Below are positions 57,231 through 64,000 of a DNA stretch of 64,000 bases, piece by piece. The translations under genes were made by a program, and so were the position numbers. Within the stretch, counting starts at the first letter, position 1, and every line of letters starts with the position of its first letter. The notes beneath the pieces are model-generated. The model was not told the origin of the DNA. It saw nothing but the letters and a program-made list of their open reading frames with translations, and ran no database searches. The DNA is from an uncultured Bacteroidales bacterium (GTDB lineage Bacteria; Bacteroidota; Bacteroidia; Bacteroidales; UBA932), in NCBI GenBank assembly GCA_934725015.1, contig CAKVAS010000001.1:186001-250000 (forward strand). The letters are read 5' to 3'.

Positions 57231-58415
57231 ATGATTCAGAGAGAATACATAAAGACCATCGCAGAAAGAATGGATGAGCCTCGAAAGTTCATTCAGGTTC
57301 TCTACGGCCCAAGGCAGGTTGGAAAGACGACAATGGTTGAACAATACCTTGCCGCCACCGCCCATAATCATCTGTTTGTCACGGCCGATGACACTGTGCA
57401 GGCGGAAGGAAGCTGGATTCGCGGACAATGGGACAAGGCGCGTCTACTGCTGAAACAGAGCGGGAGCGCGGATTTCATACTGGTAATAGATGAGGTTCAA
57501 AAGATTTCCAACTGGAGCGAGACCGTAAAGAAAGAATGGGACGCCGACTCACGGGAGAACATCCCTATGAAAGTAATCCTCCTCGGTTCGTCGTCATTGC
57601 TCATTCAGCAGGGACTTACGGAATCGCTCGCCGGCAGGTTTGAAAGCATATTCATTCCGCACTGGACATATTCGGAGATGAAGGATGCCTTCGGGTGGAG
57701 TTTAGACAAATACCTATGGTTCGGCGGCTATCCCGGAAGCGAAGAACTGACGGACGACGAGACGAGATGGAAGAGGTATATTAAAAGCTCACTTATTGAG
57801 ACAAGCATATCAAAGGACATCCTCATGCTCACAAGGGTGAACAAGCCTGCGCTGCTGCATAAGCTTTTCGACATAGGATGTTCATATTCCGCTCAAATAC
57901 TGTCTCTTACAAAAGTGCAGGGAGACCTGATGGAGAAGGGCAATCTCACTACTCTCAGCGACTATCTTGCGCTTCTTGATGCTGCGGGGCTGCTATGCGG
58001 ACTTGAAAAATACGCCGGAGACATAATCCGGAAACGCGCATCCAAGCCAAAGTTTCAGGTCCATAACAACGCTCTTCTGAGTGCGCAAAGCGAATTTACA
58101 TTCGATGAAATCAAAGACAACGCAAAAGAATGGGGACGTATTGTCGAGTCCGCCGTCGGCAGCCACCTGCTGAACAAGGCAAGGGAGGGATATTTCGACC
58201 TATATTATTGGAACGAGAACAGCCGGGAAGTCGATTATGTCCTCCAGAAAGGCAGCAAGGTCATTGCCGTCGAAGTCAAAAGCGGCAAGGATTCCAGTAA
58301 TGAGGGAATGAAACTGTTCGACTCCAAGTTCCACCCTCACCGGCTCTACACTGTCGGCACGGACGGCATCCCTCACGAAACCTTCCTCACCGCCAATCCG
58401 GAGGAGTTGTTCTAA
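57231..58415 (+). CDS. AAA_14/DUF4143 ATPase-nuclease-like protein
   Basis: 394 residues. Walker A is GPRQVGKTT (26-34) and Walker B is LVIDEVQKI near 86-94. Motifs GSSSLLIQQGLTESLAGRFE and WFGGYPGSEE match the paralogue at 36468-37655. The C-terminal EVDYVLQKGSKVIAVEVKSGKD holds the D and E-x-K of a PD-(D/E)XK fold. It is probably monocistronic and followed by three tandem hairpins. Its promoter array also has a 22-bp period, as in the paralogue, although the repeat sequences are not alike. Role unknown. Confidence 0.87.
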   Translation: MIQREYIKTIAERMDEPRKFIQVLYGPRQVGKTTMVEQYLAATAHNHLFVTADDTVQAEGSWIRGQWDKARLLLKQSGSADFILVIDEVQKISNWSETVKKEWDADSRENIPMKVILLGSSSLLIQQGLTESLAGRFESIFIPHWTYSEMKDAFGWSLDKYLWFGGYPGSEELTDDETRWKRYIKSSLIETSISKDILMLTRVNKPALLHKLFDIGCSYSAQILSLTKVQGDLMEKGNLTTLSDYLALLDAAGLLCGLEKYAGDIIRKRASKPKFQVHNNALLSAQSEFTFDEIKDNAKEWGRIVESAVGSHLLNKAREGYFDLYYWNENSREVDYVLQKGSKVIAVEVKSGKDSSNEGMKLFDSKFHPHRLYTVGTDGIPHETFLTANPEELF

Positions 58416-58447
58416 AAAGTGGGTTTAGCCAATTCAAGAAAGGTTCT

Positions 58448-58579
58448 GAACCTACAAGGATTTCTTGTAAGTTCACCGCAAGATAAAGACGCAAAGAATT
58501 GAACTGGTAAGGATTTCTTACAAGTTCTTCCCAAGGCAGATAATAAGGCGTTGAACTGATAATTATTCCTTATAAGTTC
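58448..58579 (+). repeat. Three tandem 27-nt hairpins with covarying stems
   Basis: Hairpins occupy 58448-58474, 58501-58527 and 58553-58579, spacing 53 and 52. All begin GAACT/GAACC and end AAGTTC. The inner stem is TACAAG/CTTGTA in the first, GTAAG/CTTAC in the second and ATAA/TTAT in the third. They fill the gap between the ATPase gene and the S46 peptidase gene. Confidence 0.85.
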
Positions 58580-58611
58580 AACAAAACATAGATTCAAGGA
58601 ATAGAAGACAT

Positions 58612-60897
58612 ATGACAATGAAAAAGATAGTTTTAGTTTTTGCGGTTATGTTTTTCTCGGTGCTGTCGGCGTCGGCTGACGAGGGGATGTGGATGATAAA
58701 CGCGATTGACAGGGCTTTGGAGAAGAACATGAAGGCCCGTGGGCTGAAGATGGGGGCTCGGGAGATTTACGATGCGGACGCGAAGGGGACGACGCTGAGC
58801 GATGCCGTGGTGGCGCTGGACTTTGGCTGCACCGGAAGCATCATTTCGGACGAGGGGCTTCTGATTACGAACCACCATTGTGCATACGCGGATGTCCACA
58901 GCATCAGCACGCCGCAGCAGAACTATCTTGAGGACGGTTTCTGGGCGCTGCGAAGCGAAGACGAACGGTATATACCGGGAAAAAGCGTGTTTTTTCTGAA
59001 GAAGGTCCTCGACGTCACGGAGGAAGTGAACGCGCTTGAGGCGAAGCTCCGCGAGGAGGGAAAAAACTTCGGAATGAGAAAGGTGAGCTATATCCTCGAA
59101 AAGGAATACAAAAAGCAATATCCTGAGTATGAAGCATATCTGAGTTCGATGTGGGCCGGAGAGAAATATTATATGGCGCTGTACCTCGTGTATAACGACA
59201 TCCGTCTCGTCGCTGCGCCTCCCGTGTCCATTGCGGCCTTCGGCGGGGACATCGACAACTGGGAATGGCCTCAGCACAAGTGCGACTTCGCGATGTATCG
59301 GGTCTATGCCGGCGCGGACGGGAAGCCTGCGGCGCATTCCGAGGAGAACGTGCCTCTGAAACCGGAGAGGAAGCTGAAGATTTCGACGAAGGGGTATAAG
59401 CCCGGCGACTTCAATATGGTGATAGGGTTCCCGGGGCGCACGGACCGCTGGTCAAGTTCGTTCAGGCTGACGGAGCAGAAGGACGTGACGCTGCCGGTGT
59501 CGAACACGGTGCGTGGCGGGCAGATGGCGATTGCGGAGAAATGGATGAACGCCGATCCGGAGGTGCGGCTTAAATATTCCAACTGGTATTTCGGGCTGAG
59601 CAATGTGCAGGAACTGAACGTGGGGGAGGTGCTGTGCTACAACAGGTTCAATGTCGTGGCCGACAAGCGGGCACAGGAGTCTGAACTTGCGGAATGGATT
59701 GCGGCTTCCCCGGAGCGGGCGGCGAGGTGGGGCGGTATCCTGGAGGCACTCGGAGCGAAATACAAGGCCGTGGAGGATGTGGAACGAGGCCGCACATGGT
59801 TCCGCGAGACTCTCGTGCGCGGCAGCAGGATGTCGCTGATTACGGCGCGGCTGAAGAACTCGCGCAACGGTCTCAAGTCCGTGATTCCGGTCTATAAGGA
59901 GATTGACATGAGGGTGGAGAAGGAACTCTTTTCCTGTTCAGCGGAAATGTTCCTGCGCAATGTCGGCAGGGAGTATTGGTCGGATTTCCAGAAAGAGCTC
60001 GTGGAACATTTCACAGACCGTTCCACGGGGGCGGTGGACTACCGCGCGCTGACAGATTCCATCTGGAACGGAAGCTGCCTCACGAAGGGTCTGCCGTCCT
60101 GCCCCGACAGGCCGGGACACAGACGTGGGCACGGCGGACTTATGGATGAAAACGAGGCGGAGAACGGTCCGGAAGAAGATGATGGCAAGGGCGGGGAACG
60201 CTACTCGGACGACCCGCTGTTCCGCTTCCTTCAGGACGTGAAGATTACGGTGTTCAACGACCGCATCAAGGCTCTCGAAGGTCAGCCGAGCATACTCGCG
60301 CTCGACCGGGAATACACTCACGCCCTCTATGAGATGCGCCTCGACAAGGGCATCCCGGTCTATCCGAACGCCAATTCGACGATGCGCATCACATACGGAA
60401 CGGTGGGAGACCTGCGCCCCCGCGACGCCGTCCGCTGCAACTGGCAAAGCACCGTGGCTGGAGTCCTCGAAAAGCACGACCCAACCGCCTACGACTTCTG
60501 CCTCAAGGACGACTGGAAGAGGCTTCTTGAAAGCGGCGACTTCGGCCGCTGGAGCAGCACCATCAAGGCGGCCGGCAAGGCGGCTTCCAAGAGTGACGGC
60601 AGAGAGGCTTCAAAGAGCACCGGCAAAGAGGCCGCCTCAGCCAAAGCCCGGCCGGCCTTCCCGGTGGATTTCATCAACGACTGCGACATCACGGGCGGCA
60701 ACTCCGGCTCCCCGGTCCTCAACGCCAGAGGCGAACTCATAGGCCTCGCCTTCGACGGCAACAAGGAGTCCCTCGCGAGCGACACCAGCTACACCCCGGA
60801 CTACAACAAGTGCGTCTGCGTTGACATCCGCTACATCCTCCTCACCCTCGACCGCTACGCCCACCTCGACCGCATCCTCACCGAGCTGGGATTTTAG
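58612..60897 (+). CDS. S46-family dipeptidyl-peptidase, DPP7-like
   Basis: 761 residues (or 759 from ATG 58618). A signal peptide (KKIVLVFAVMFFSVLSASA) is followed by the S46 chymotrypsin-like double barrel. The catalytic His is in LITNHHCAY (~85-92), Asp in FGGDIDNWEWP (~209) and Ser in GGNSGSPV (~706). After the Ser, LIGLAFDGNKES has Gly where DPP11 enzymes have Arg, which points to DPP7-type preference for hydrophobic P1 residues. Two low-complexity insertions are unusual: HRRGHGGLMDENEAENG (~505-530) and a K/A/S-rich stretch (~653-688) just before the catalytic Ser. It removes dipeptides from oligopeptides in the periplasm. Confidence 0.92.
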   Translation: MTMKKIVLVFAVMFFSVLSASADEGMWMINAIDRALEKNMKARGLKMGAREIYDADAKGTTLSDAVVALDFGCTGSIISDEGLLITNHHCAYADVHSISTPQQNYLEDGFWALRSEDERYIPGKSVFFLKKVLDVTEEVNALEAKLREEGKNFGMRKVSYILEKEYKKQYPEYEAYLSSMWAGEKYYMALYLVYNDIRLVAAPPVSIAAFGGDIDNWEWPQHKCDFAMYRVYAGADGKPAAHSEENVPLKPERKLKISTKGYKPGDFNMVIGFPGRTDRWSSSFRLTEQKDVTLPVSNTVRGGQMAIAEKWMNADPEVRLKYSNWYFGLSNVQELNVGEVLCYNRFNVVADKRAQESELAEWIAASPERAARWGGILEALGAKYKAVEDVERGRTWFRETLVRGSRMSLITARLKNSRNGLKSVIPVYKEIDMRVEKELFSCSAEMFLRNVGREYWSDFQKELVEHFTDRSTGAVDYRALTDSIWNGSCLTKGLPSCPDRPGHRRGHGGLMDENEAENGPEEDDGKGGERYSDDPLFRFLQDVKITVFNDRIKALEGQPSILALDREYTHALYEMRLDKGIPVYPNANSTMRITYGTVGDLRPRDAVRCNWQSTVAGVLEKHDPTAYDFCLKDDWKRLLESGDFGRWSSTIKAAGKAASKSDGREASKSTGKEAASAKARPAFPVDFINDCDITGGNSGSPVLNARGELIGLAFDGNKESLASDTSYTPDYNKCVCVDIRYILLTLDRYAHLDRILTELGF

Positions 60898-60950
60898 CAC
60901 GAAAACACCGCTCAAAATGCCACGAAAACACCGATTAGGAAATAGTGCCT

Positions 60951-61036
60951 CACATTTTTAGTTCGACTTTTTGTAGTATTTTACACTTTTAAGGACGACT
61001 TTTTGTAATGCAGCACATTTTTCTGCCCGACTTTTG
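60951..61036 (+). repeat. 32-bp tandem array, three units, upstream of AAA_14 gene
   Basis: CGACTTTT starts at 60964, 60996 and 61028, exactly 32 bp apart. Each is preceded by a CACnTTTT-like motif, and the first two are followed by TGTA. The third copy provides TTTTG at 61032-61036 in the -33 position. Two CACGAAAACACCG copies at 60898 and 60921 lie just upstream. Confidence 0.9.
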
Positions 61037-61058
61037 CGCATGATCACATAAGAAATAT

Positions 61059-61066
61059 TACCTTTG
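61059..61066 (+). promoter_or_regulatory. Promoter -7 box TACCTTTG for AAA_14 gene
   Basis: An exact TAnnTTTG, 22 bp after the TTTTG of the third repeat unit and 20 bp before the ATG at 61087. Confidence 0.7.
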
Positions 61067-61086
61067 TAACATAAAACCAGAGGCTT

Positions 61087-62391
61087 ATGAAGAGGAATGC
61101 CATCAGTGAACTGTACAAATGGAAAGACAGCAGCGACAGAAAGCCGCTGATTATGCTCGGAGCGCGTCAGGTCGGCAAGACCTGGCTGATGCGGGAGTTC
61201 GCACGGGAAGCTTACAAAAACAGCGTGTATGTAAACTTCGAGGACAATGAAATTCTCAAGGAACTGTTCGTGAATGATTTCGACATTCAGCGCATTGTCG
61301 GTGCAATCCAATGGAGCACGGGAGTCACGGTCGATGAAAACACCCTAATCATCCTTGATGAGATTCAGGAGGCTCCGAGAGGAATAACTGCCTTGAAATA
61401 TTTTGCGGAAAATGCACCGCAGTACCATGTCATCGCCGCCGGCTCCCTGCTTGGAATAGCCATGCACCGTAATGATTCATTCCCTGTCGGCAAGGTTGAT
61501 TTCATGCACTTGTATCCGCTTTCCTTTTTTGAGTTTCTGGACGCAGTCGGAGAGAGTCGTATGGTGGATCTGCTCCGAGCCAAGGACTGGGAATTGATTA
61601 GGGCGTTCCGCACCAAGTTTGAGGAACGCCTGCGACAGTACTATTTCGTAGGAGGAATGCCTGCCGTAGTCTCCTCATTTGTGGGCGACGGGAACCCGGA
61701 GAAAGTCAGGACAATTCAGAAAAATATCATCGAAGCGTATGAACGCGACTTTTCCAAGCACGCCCCGGCAATCGAGGTTCCGCGCATCAGAATGGTCTGG
61801 AACTCCATCCCGTCGCAACTGGCAAAAGAAAACAAGAAGTTCATCTATGGCGCCGTCAAGGAAGGGGCTCGGGCAAAGGACTTTGAGCTTGCCATCGAAT
61901 GGCTGAAGGACGCAGGACTTGTCCATAAGGTGAACCGCTGCAAAAAAGCGCAGCTGCCGCTAAAGGCATACGAGGATTTCTCCGCCTTCAAGATGTTCCT
62001 GTCCGACATAGGACTTATGGGAGCGATGAGCAATGTCCCGGCGCAGAGCATTATGGACGGCAACGCGCTGTTCTCGGATTTCAAGGGCGCACTGACGGAG
62101 CAATATGTTCTGCAGCAGCTGATAACTGACTCATCTTTGTCCATATACTATTGGTCCGCCGACAACTCAAGGGGAGAAATCGACTTCCTGCTGCAGGATA
62201 AGGAGAAGATTATCCCCGTCGAGGTCAAGGCGGAGGAAAACCTTCAGGCAAAGAGCCTGAAAGCGTTTGTGGAAAGAAATCCGGGGCTGAAAGGAGTGCG
62301 ATTGTCTATGTCCCCCTACCGTGAGCAAGACTGGCTGGTCAACTATCCGCTCTATTCCGTGGAGGCGGTGATGAAGGGTGATGAAGGGTGA
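61087..62391 (+). CDS. AAA_14/DUF4143 ATPase-nuclease-like protein
   Basis: 434 residues. Walker A is GARQVGKT (25-32) and Walker B is LIILDEIQEAP (~92-102). AAGSLLGIAMHR and YFVGGMPAVVSSFV are family signatures. The DUF4143 end GEIDFLLQDKEKIIPVEVKAEENLQAKS has the D and E-x-K of a PD-(D/E)XK fold. By motifs it groups with the genes at 7511 and 41500 (SLL, VGGMP) rather than with the 22-bp pair (GSSxLL, FGGYPG). The stop region holds GGTGATGAAG twice. It converges with the GH39-like gene. Role unknown. Confidence 0.88.
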   Translation: MKRNAISELYKWKDSSDRKPLIMLGARQVGKTWLMREFAREAYKNSVYVNFEDNEILKELFVNDFDIQRIVGAIQWSTGVTVDENTLIILDEIQEAPRGITALKYFAENAPQYHVIAAGSLLGIAMHRNDSFPVGKVDFMHLYPLSFFEFLDAVGESRMVDLLRAKDWELIRAFRTKFEERLRQYYFVGGMPAVVSSFVGDGNPEKVRTIQKNIIEAYERDFSKHAPAIEVPRIRMVWNSIPSQLAKENKKFIYGAVKEGARAKDFELAIEWLKDAGLVHKVNRCKKAQLPLKAYEDFSAFKMFLSDIGLMGAMSNVPAQSIMDGNALFSDFKGALTEQYVLQQLITDSSLSIYYWSADNSRGEIDFLLQDKEKIIPVEVKAEENLQAKSLKAFVERNPGLKGVRLSMSPYREQDWLVNYPLYSVEAVMKGDEG

Positions 62392-62418
62392 AATTCATCG
62401 AGTAAAGTCGATGAATTT
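62391..62418. terminator. Terminator between convergent ATPase and GH39-like genes
   Basis: Perfect 11-bp arms AAATTCATCGA (62391-62401) and TCGATGAATTT (62408-62418) around GTAAAG, in the 63-base gap between the two stops. Confidence 0.65.
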
Positions 62419-62454
62419 GCAATATCCGCAACTTTTATCGACTATACTCGACAG

Positions 62455-63846
62455 TTACCGGAGTTCGAGGAGGAGGAAGGAGTTGGGGGACATGACTATG
62501 GTGGCTGTGTTGCCGGTGAGTTCGACGGGGGTCTCGGTGTGGAGCTTGTATTTGTCGGTCACGAAGCTGCGGAGTTCTTGGATGTCGCAGTTTTTGAACT
62601 GGAGCGTGAGGGGGATGGGGGCTATGCGGCTGCGGTCGCTGGAGAAGTTTGAAATCAGCACTGCCATGTGGCCGTCGGTGCCCTTTGCTGCGGTCACATA
62701 GATGTTTTCGGTCTTGCCGGTGGAGGAGAAGACCTGCGTGCCCAGTTCGCGGAGCTTCTTCCAGGAGTAGAAGGCGTAGTAGGGCGGAAGGGTGGCGAAT
62801 GTCGTGAAGTCGAAAAGACCGTTGAAGGAGGTGTTGGGGCGGGCATCGTAGTACATGAGCATATCCGTCGGGCCGTCCTGGCAGACCTGCATCACGGCAG
62901 CCGCGAATGCCGCCCCTTCGCTGGACTTTATGACTTCGGTCGTATAGACATACTCGTCGGTCCAGTTGGAGAGGTAGTTCCACTCGTTCAGAATCATCTC
63001 GACGTCCGAATAGCCGTAGCGGTAGAGCAGCGACTTCATCAGGACGTTCTTCTGAACGAAAGCCTCCGGAGTGCCGGCGTAGAGGTGGTAGGAGAAAAAA
63101 TCCATCTTCACCTCGTGTTTTGCGGAATATGCCAGAAAGCGCTCTGCCCACTCGTTGTCCTCGCACAGGGCGGGACCTCCGAATTTCAGGTCGGGGAAAC
63201 GGTTCTTGAGGTGTTTCGAGACGGTGGCGAAGAAACGGAAATAATCCTTGTCAGAGCCGTTCCATGTAGGGGAATCGTTCTTGAGGTGGCGGCCGGAGCG
63301 GAAGCCGAGGTCCGGCTCGTTCCATATTTCCCAGTACTCGATGCCGTAGTTGAAGCCGTCCGCCCAGCCTTCGTTGTAGTGCATTATGATGTGCTCGCAG
63401 ACCCTTGCCCATTTCTTGTAGTCGGCCGGAGGATAGACCTCATATTTCTTCGCGGCGTTCTCGATGGACTGCCCCAGACGATAGAAAACCTTGGTGCCGG
63501 TCTGATAGATTTCTTTCAGCAGCTTGTCCGTGAGTTTGAAATCGTAGGACTCCGCCTTGTTCTCGTCAGCGCTGAAATCCGGAAAGACGCAGTCGATATC
63601 GACGCAGTGCGCCCACGAGGCATACAGAGGAGCGTCGTGAAGACGGGCGTATGGAAATCCAGCCGCCTTGTAGGACTCGAAGTTGCCCTTTTTCTGGCTT
63701 GCCGGAGCCACTTTCGGACCGTTGTTCACGGCGTTCATCGGCTTTATGGGGCCGACTTCCACTGACGGGTCTATGACTATCTGGGAATAGGCATTGACCG
63801 CAAGCGCGAGGGCCGCGGCCAATGCTGTTATGAGTTTTCGGGACAT
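62455..63846 (-). CDS. Exported glycoside hydrolase, GH39-like
   Basis: 463 residues from the ATG at 63846 (MSRKLITALAAALALAVNAYSQ), a clear signal peptide. The TIM barrel has HDAPLYASW near the N-terminus, the acid/base in EYWEIWNEPDLGF (~159) and a possible nucleophile Glu in MILNEWNYLSNWTDEY (~270). A beta-sandwich with SFLLLELR closes it. The order matches GH39-type beta-xylosidases and related clan A enzymes. The substrate may be xylosides or another beta-linked glycan. The gene follows the tail of another surface protein and may share its transcript. Confidence 0.78.
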   Translation of the reverse strand: MSRKLITALAAALALAVNAYSQIVIDPSVEVGPIKPMNAVNNGPKVAPASQKKGNFESYKAAGFPYARLHDAPLYASWAHCVDIDCVFPDFSADENKAESYDFKLTDKLLKEIYQTGTKVFYRLGQSIENAAKKYEVYPPADYKKWARVCEHIIMHYNEGWADGFNYGIEYWEIWNEPDLGFRSGRHLKNDSPTWNGSDKDYFRFFATVSKHLKNRFPDLKFGGPALCEDNEWAERFLAYSAKHEVKMDFFSYHLYAGTPEAFVQKNVLMKSLLYRYGYSDVEMILNEWNYLSNWTDEYVYTTEVIKSSEGAAFAAAVMQVCQDGPTDMLMYYDARPNTSFNGLFDFTTFATLPPYYAFYSWKKLRELGTQVFSSTGKTENIYVTAAKGTDGHMAVLISNFSSDRSRIAPIPLTLQFKNCDIQELRSFVTDKYKLHTETPVELTGNTATIVMSPNSFLLLELR

Positions 63847-63896
63847 TTTGGGTGTTTTCGTTTGAGTATGAGACTGCGAGTTTGTTCCGCGATAGT

Positions 63897-64000
63897 TTAT
63901 TTTGCGTCTTTTACGCAACGGACGGAAATACCGCCAGCTACGGTGTAATCATTCCGTATTTTTGCATCAAATCCATTTAGTTCTACAGAGTCCGTCTTCC
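63897..64000 (-). CDS. C-terminal end of a FISUMP/fimbrillin-type surface protein (partial)
   Basis: 34 codons before a TAA at 63899-63897, open to the window edge. The last residues read LNGFDAKIRNDYTVAG then GISVRCVKDAK. The ending (F/I)SVRCVKD is the standard C-terminus of FISUMP-domain and related Bacteroidales lipoproteins. The gene is truncated by the window, not by mutation. It lies 50 bases upstream of the GH39-like gene on the same strand. Confidence 0.6.
   Translation of the reverse strand, partial: KTDSVELNGFDAKIRNDYTVAGGISVRCVKDAK

Overview
The window looks like a chromosomal segment of an anaerobic, gut-type member of the Bacteroidales. The evidence is the many TAnnTTTG promoter -7 boxes, the fimbrillin-like and other lipoproteins, a TonB-dependent receptor with DUF4876 and DUF6850 partners, a DUF4252/ECF-sigma operon, an S46 dipeptidyl-peptidase, GH3 and GH39 glycosidases, and many orphan AAA_14/DUF4143 ATPase genes. 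Genus cannot be read from the sequence alone. No rRNA, tRNA, CRISPR array, integrase or complete insertion sequence was seen.

Layout. 0-9.5 kb: a DUF234 ATPase, a fimbrillin/GLUG lipoprotein, a DUF4252-sigma-anti-sigma-DUF4252 operon, two further ATPases and a DUF4468 protein. 9.6-14 kb: a type III restriction-modification locus whose methyltransferase gene is frameshifted just after its DPPY motif. 14.4-28 kb: an AlbA_2 (Schlafen-like) regulator abutting mutS, then a glycosyltransferase, a YfhO-like membrane protein, folA, a GH3 beta-glucosidase, thyA and galM. 28-33.8 kb: a second AlbA_2 gene, a thioredoxin-like lipoprotein and a toxin-antitoxin island with one complete HigBA pair and two antitoxins whose toxins are reduced to remnants. 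33.5-45.8 kb: a fimbrillin/FN3 lipoprotein, ATPases, a large peptidase/propeller/barrel protein, a third AlbA_2 gene and a CpXC protein. 45.8-52.6 kb (minus strand): TonB-dependent receptor, DUF4876, DUF6850 and glycerophosphodiesterase. 53-64 kb: C69 dipeptidase, NapH/NosR-like ferredoxin membrane protein, two ATPases, S46 peptidase, GH39 enzyme, and the tail of a further surface protein running off the right edge.

The most unusual signal is the link between orphan ATPase-nuclease genes and private tandem repeats. All five AAA_14/DUF4143 genes, and the DUF234 gene, have a short tandem array directly upstream. Each array has its own sequence and a regular period: 22, 22, 32, 33, 45 (a 12+33 pair) and about 53 bp. 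The promoter-proximal copy covers the expected -33 region in front of a TAnnTTTG box. In parallel, all three AlbA_2 genes carry an in-frame 12-bp repeat, four or five copies, of unrelated sequence (VGEK, TGQV, QNDR), placed between the ATP-binding domain and the C-terminal winged helix. I read this as a family of self-regulated ATPase/nuclease modules with locus-specific operators, plus regulators with length-variable linkers. That function is inference.

A second theme is structured intergenic DNA. A 78/79-nt hairpin element flanks the YfhO-like gene in two copies with compensatory changes in three stems. Three tandem 27-nt hairpins with covarying stems precede the S46 peptidase. Other dispersed stem-loop repeats lie in the toxin-antitoxin island and next to galM and an ATPase gene.
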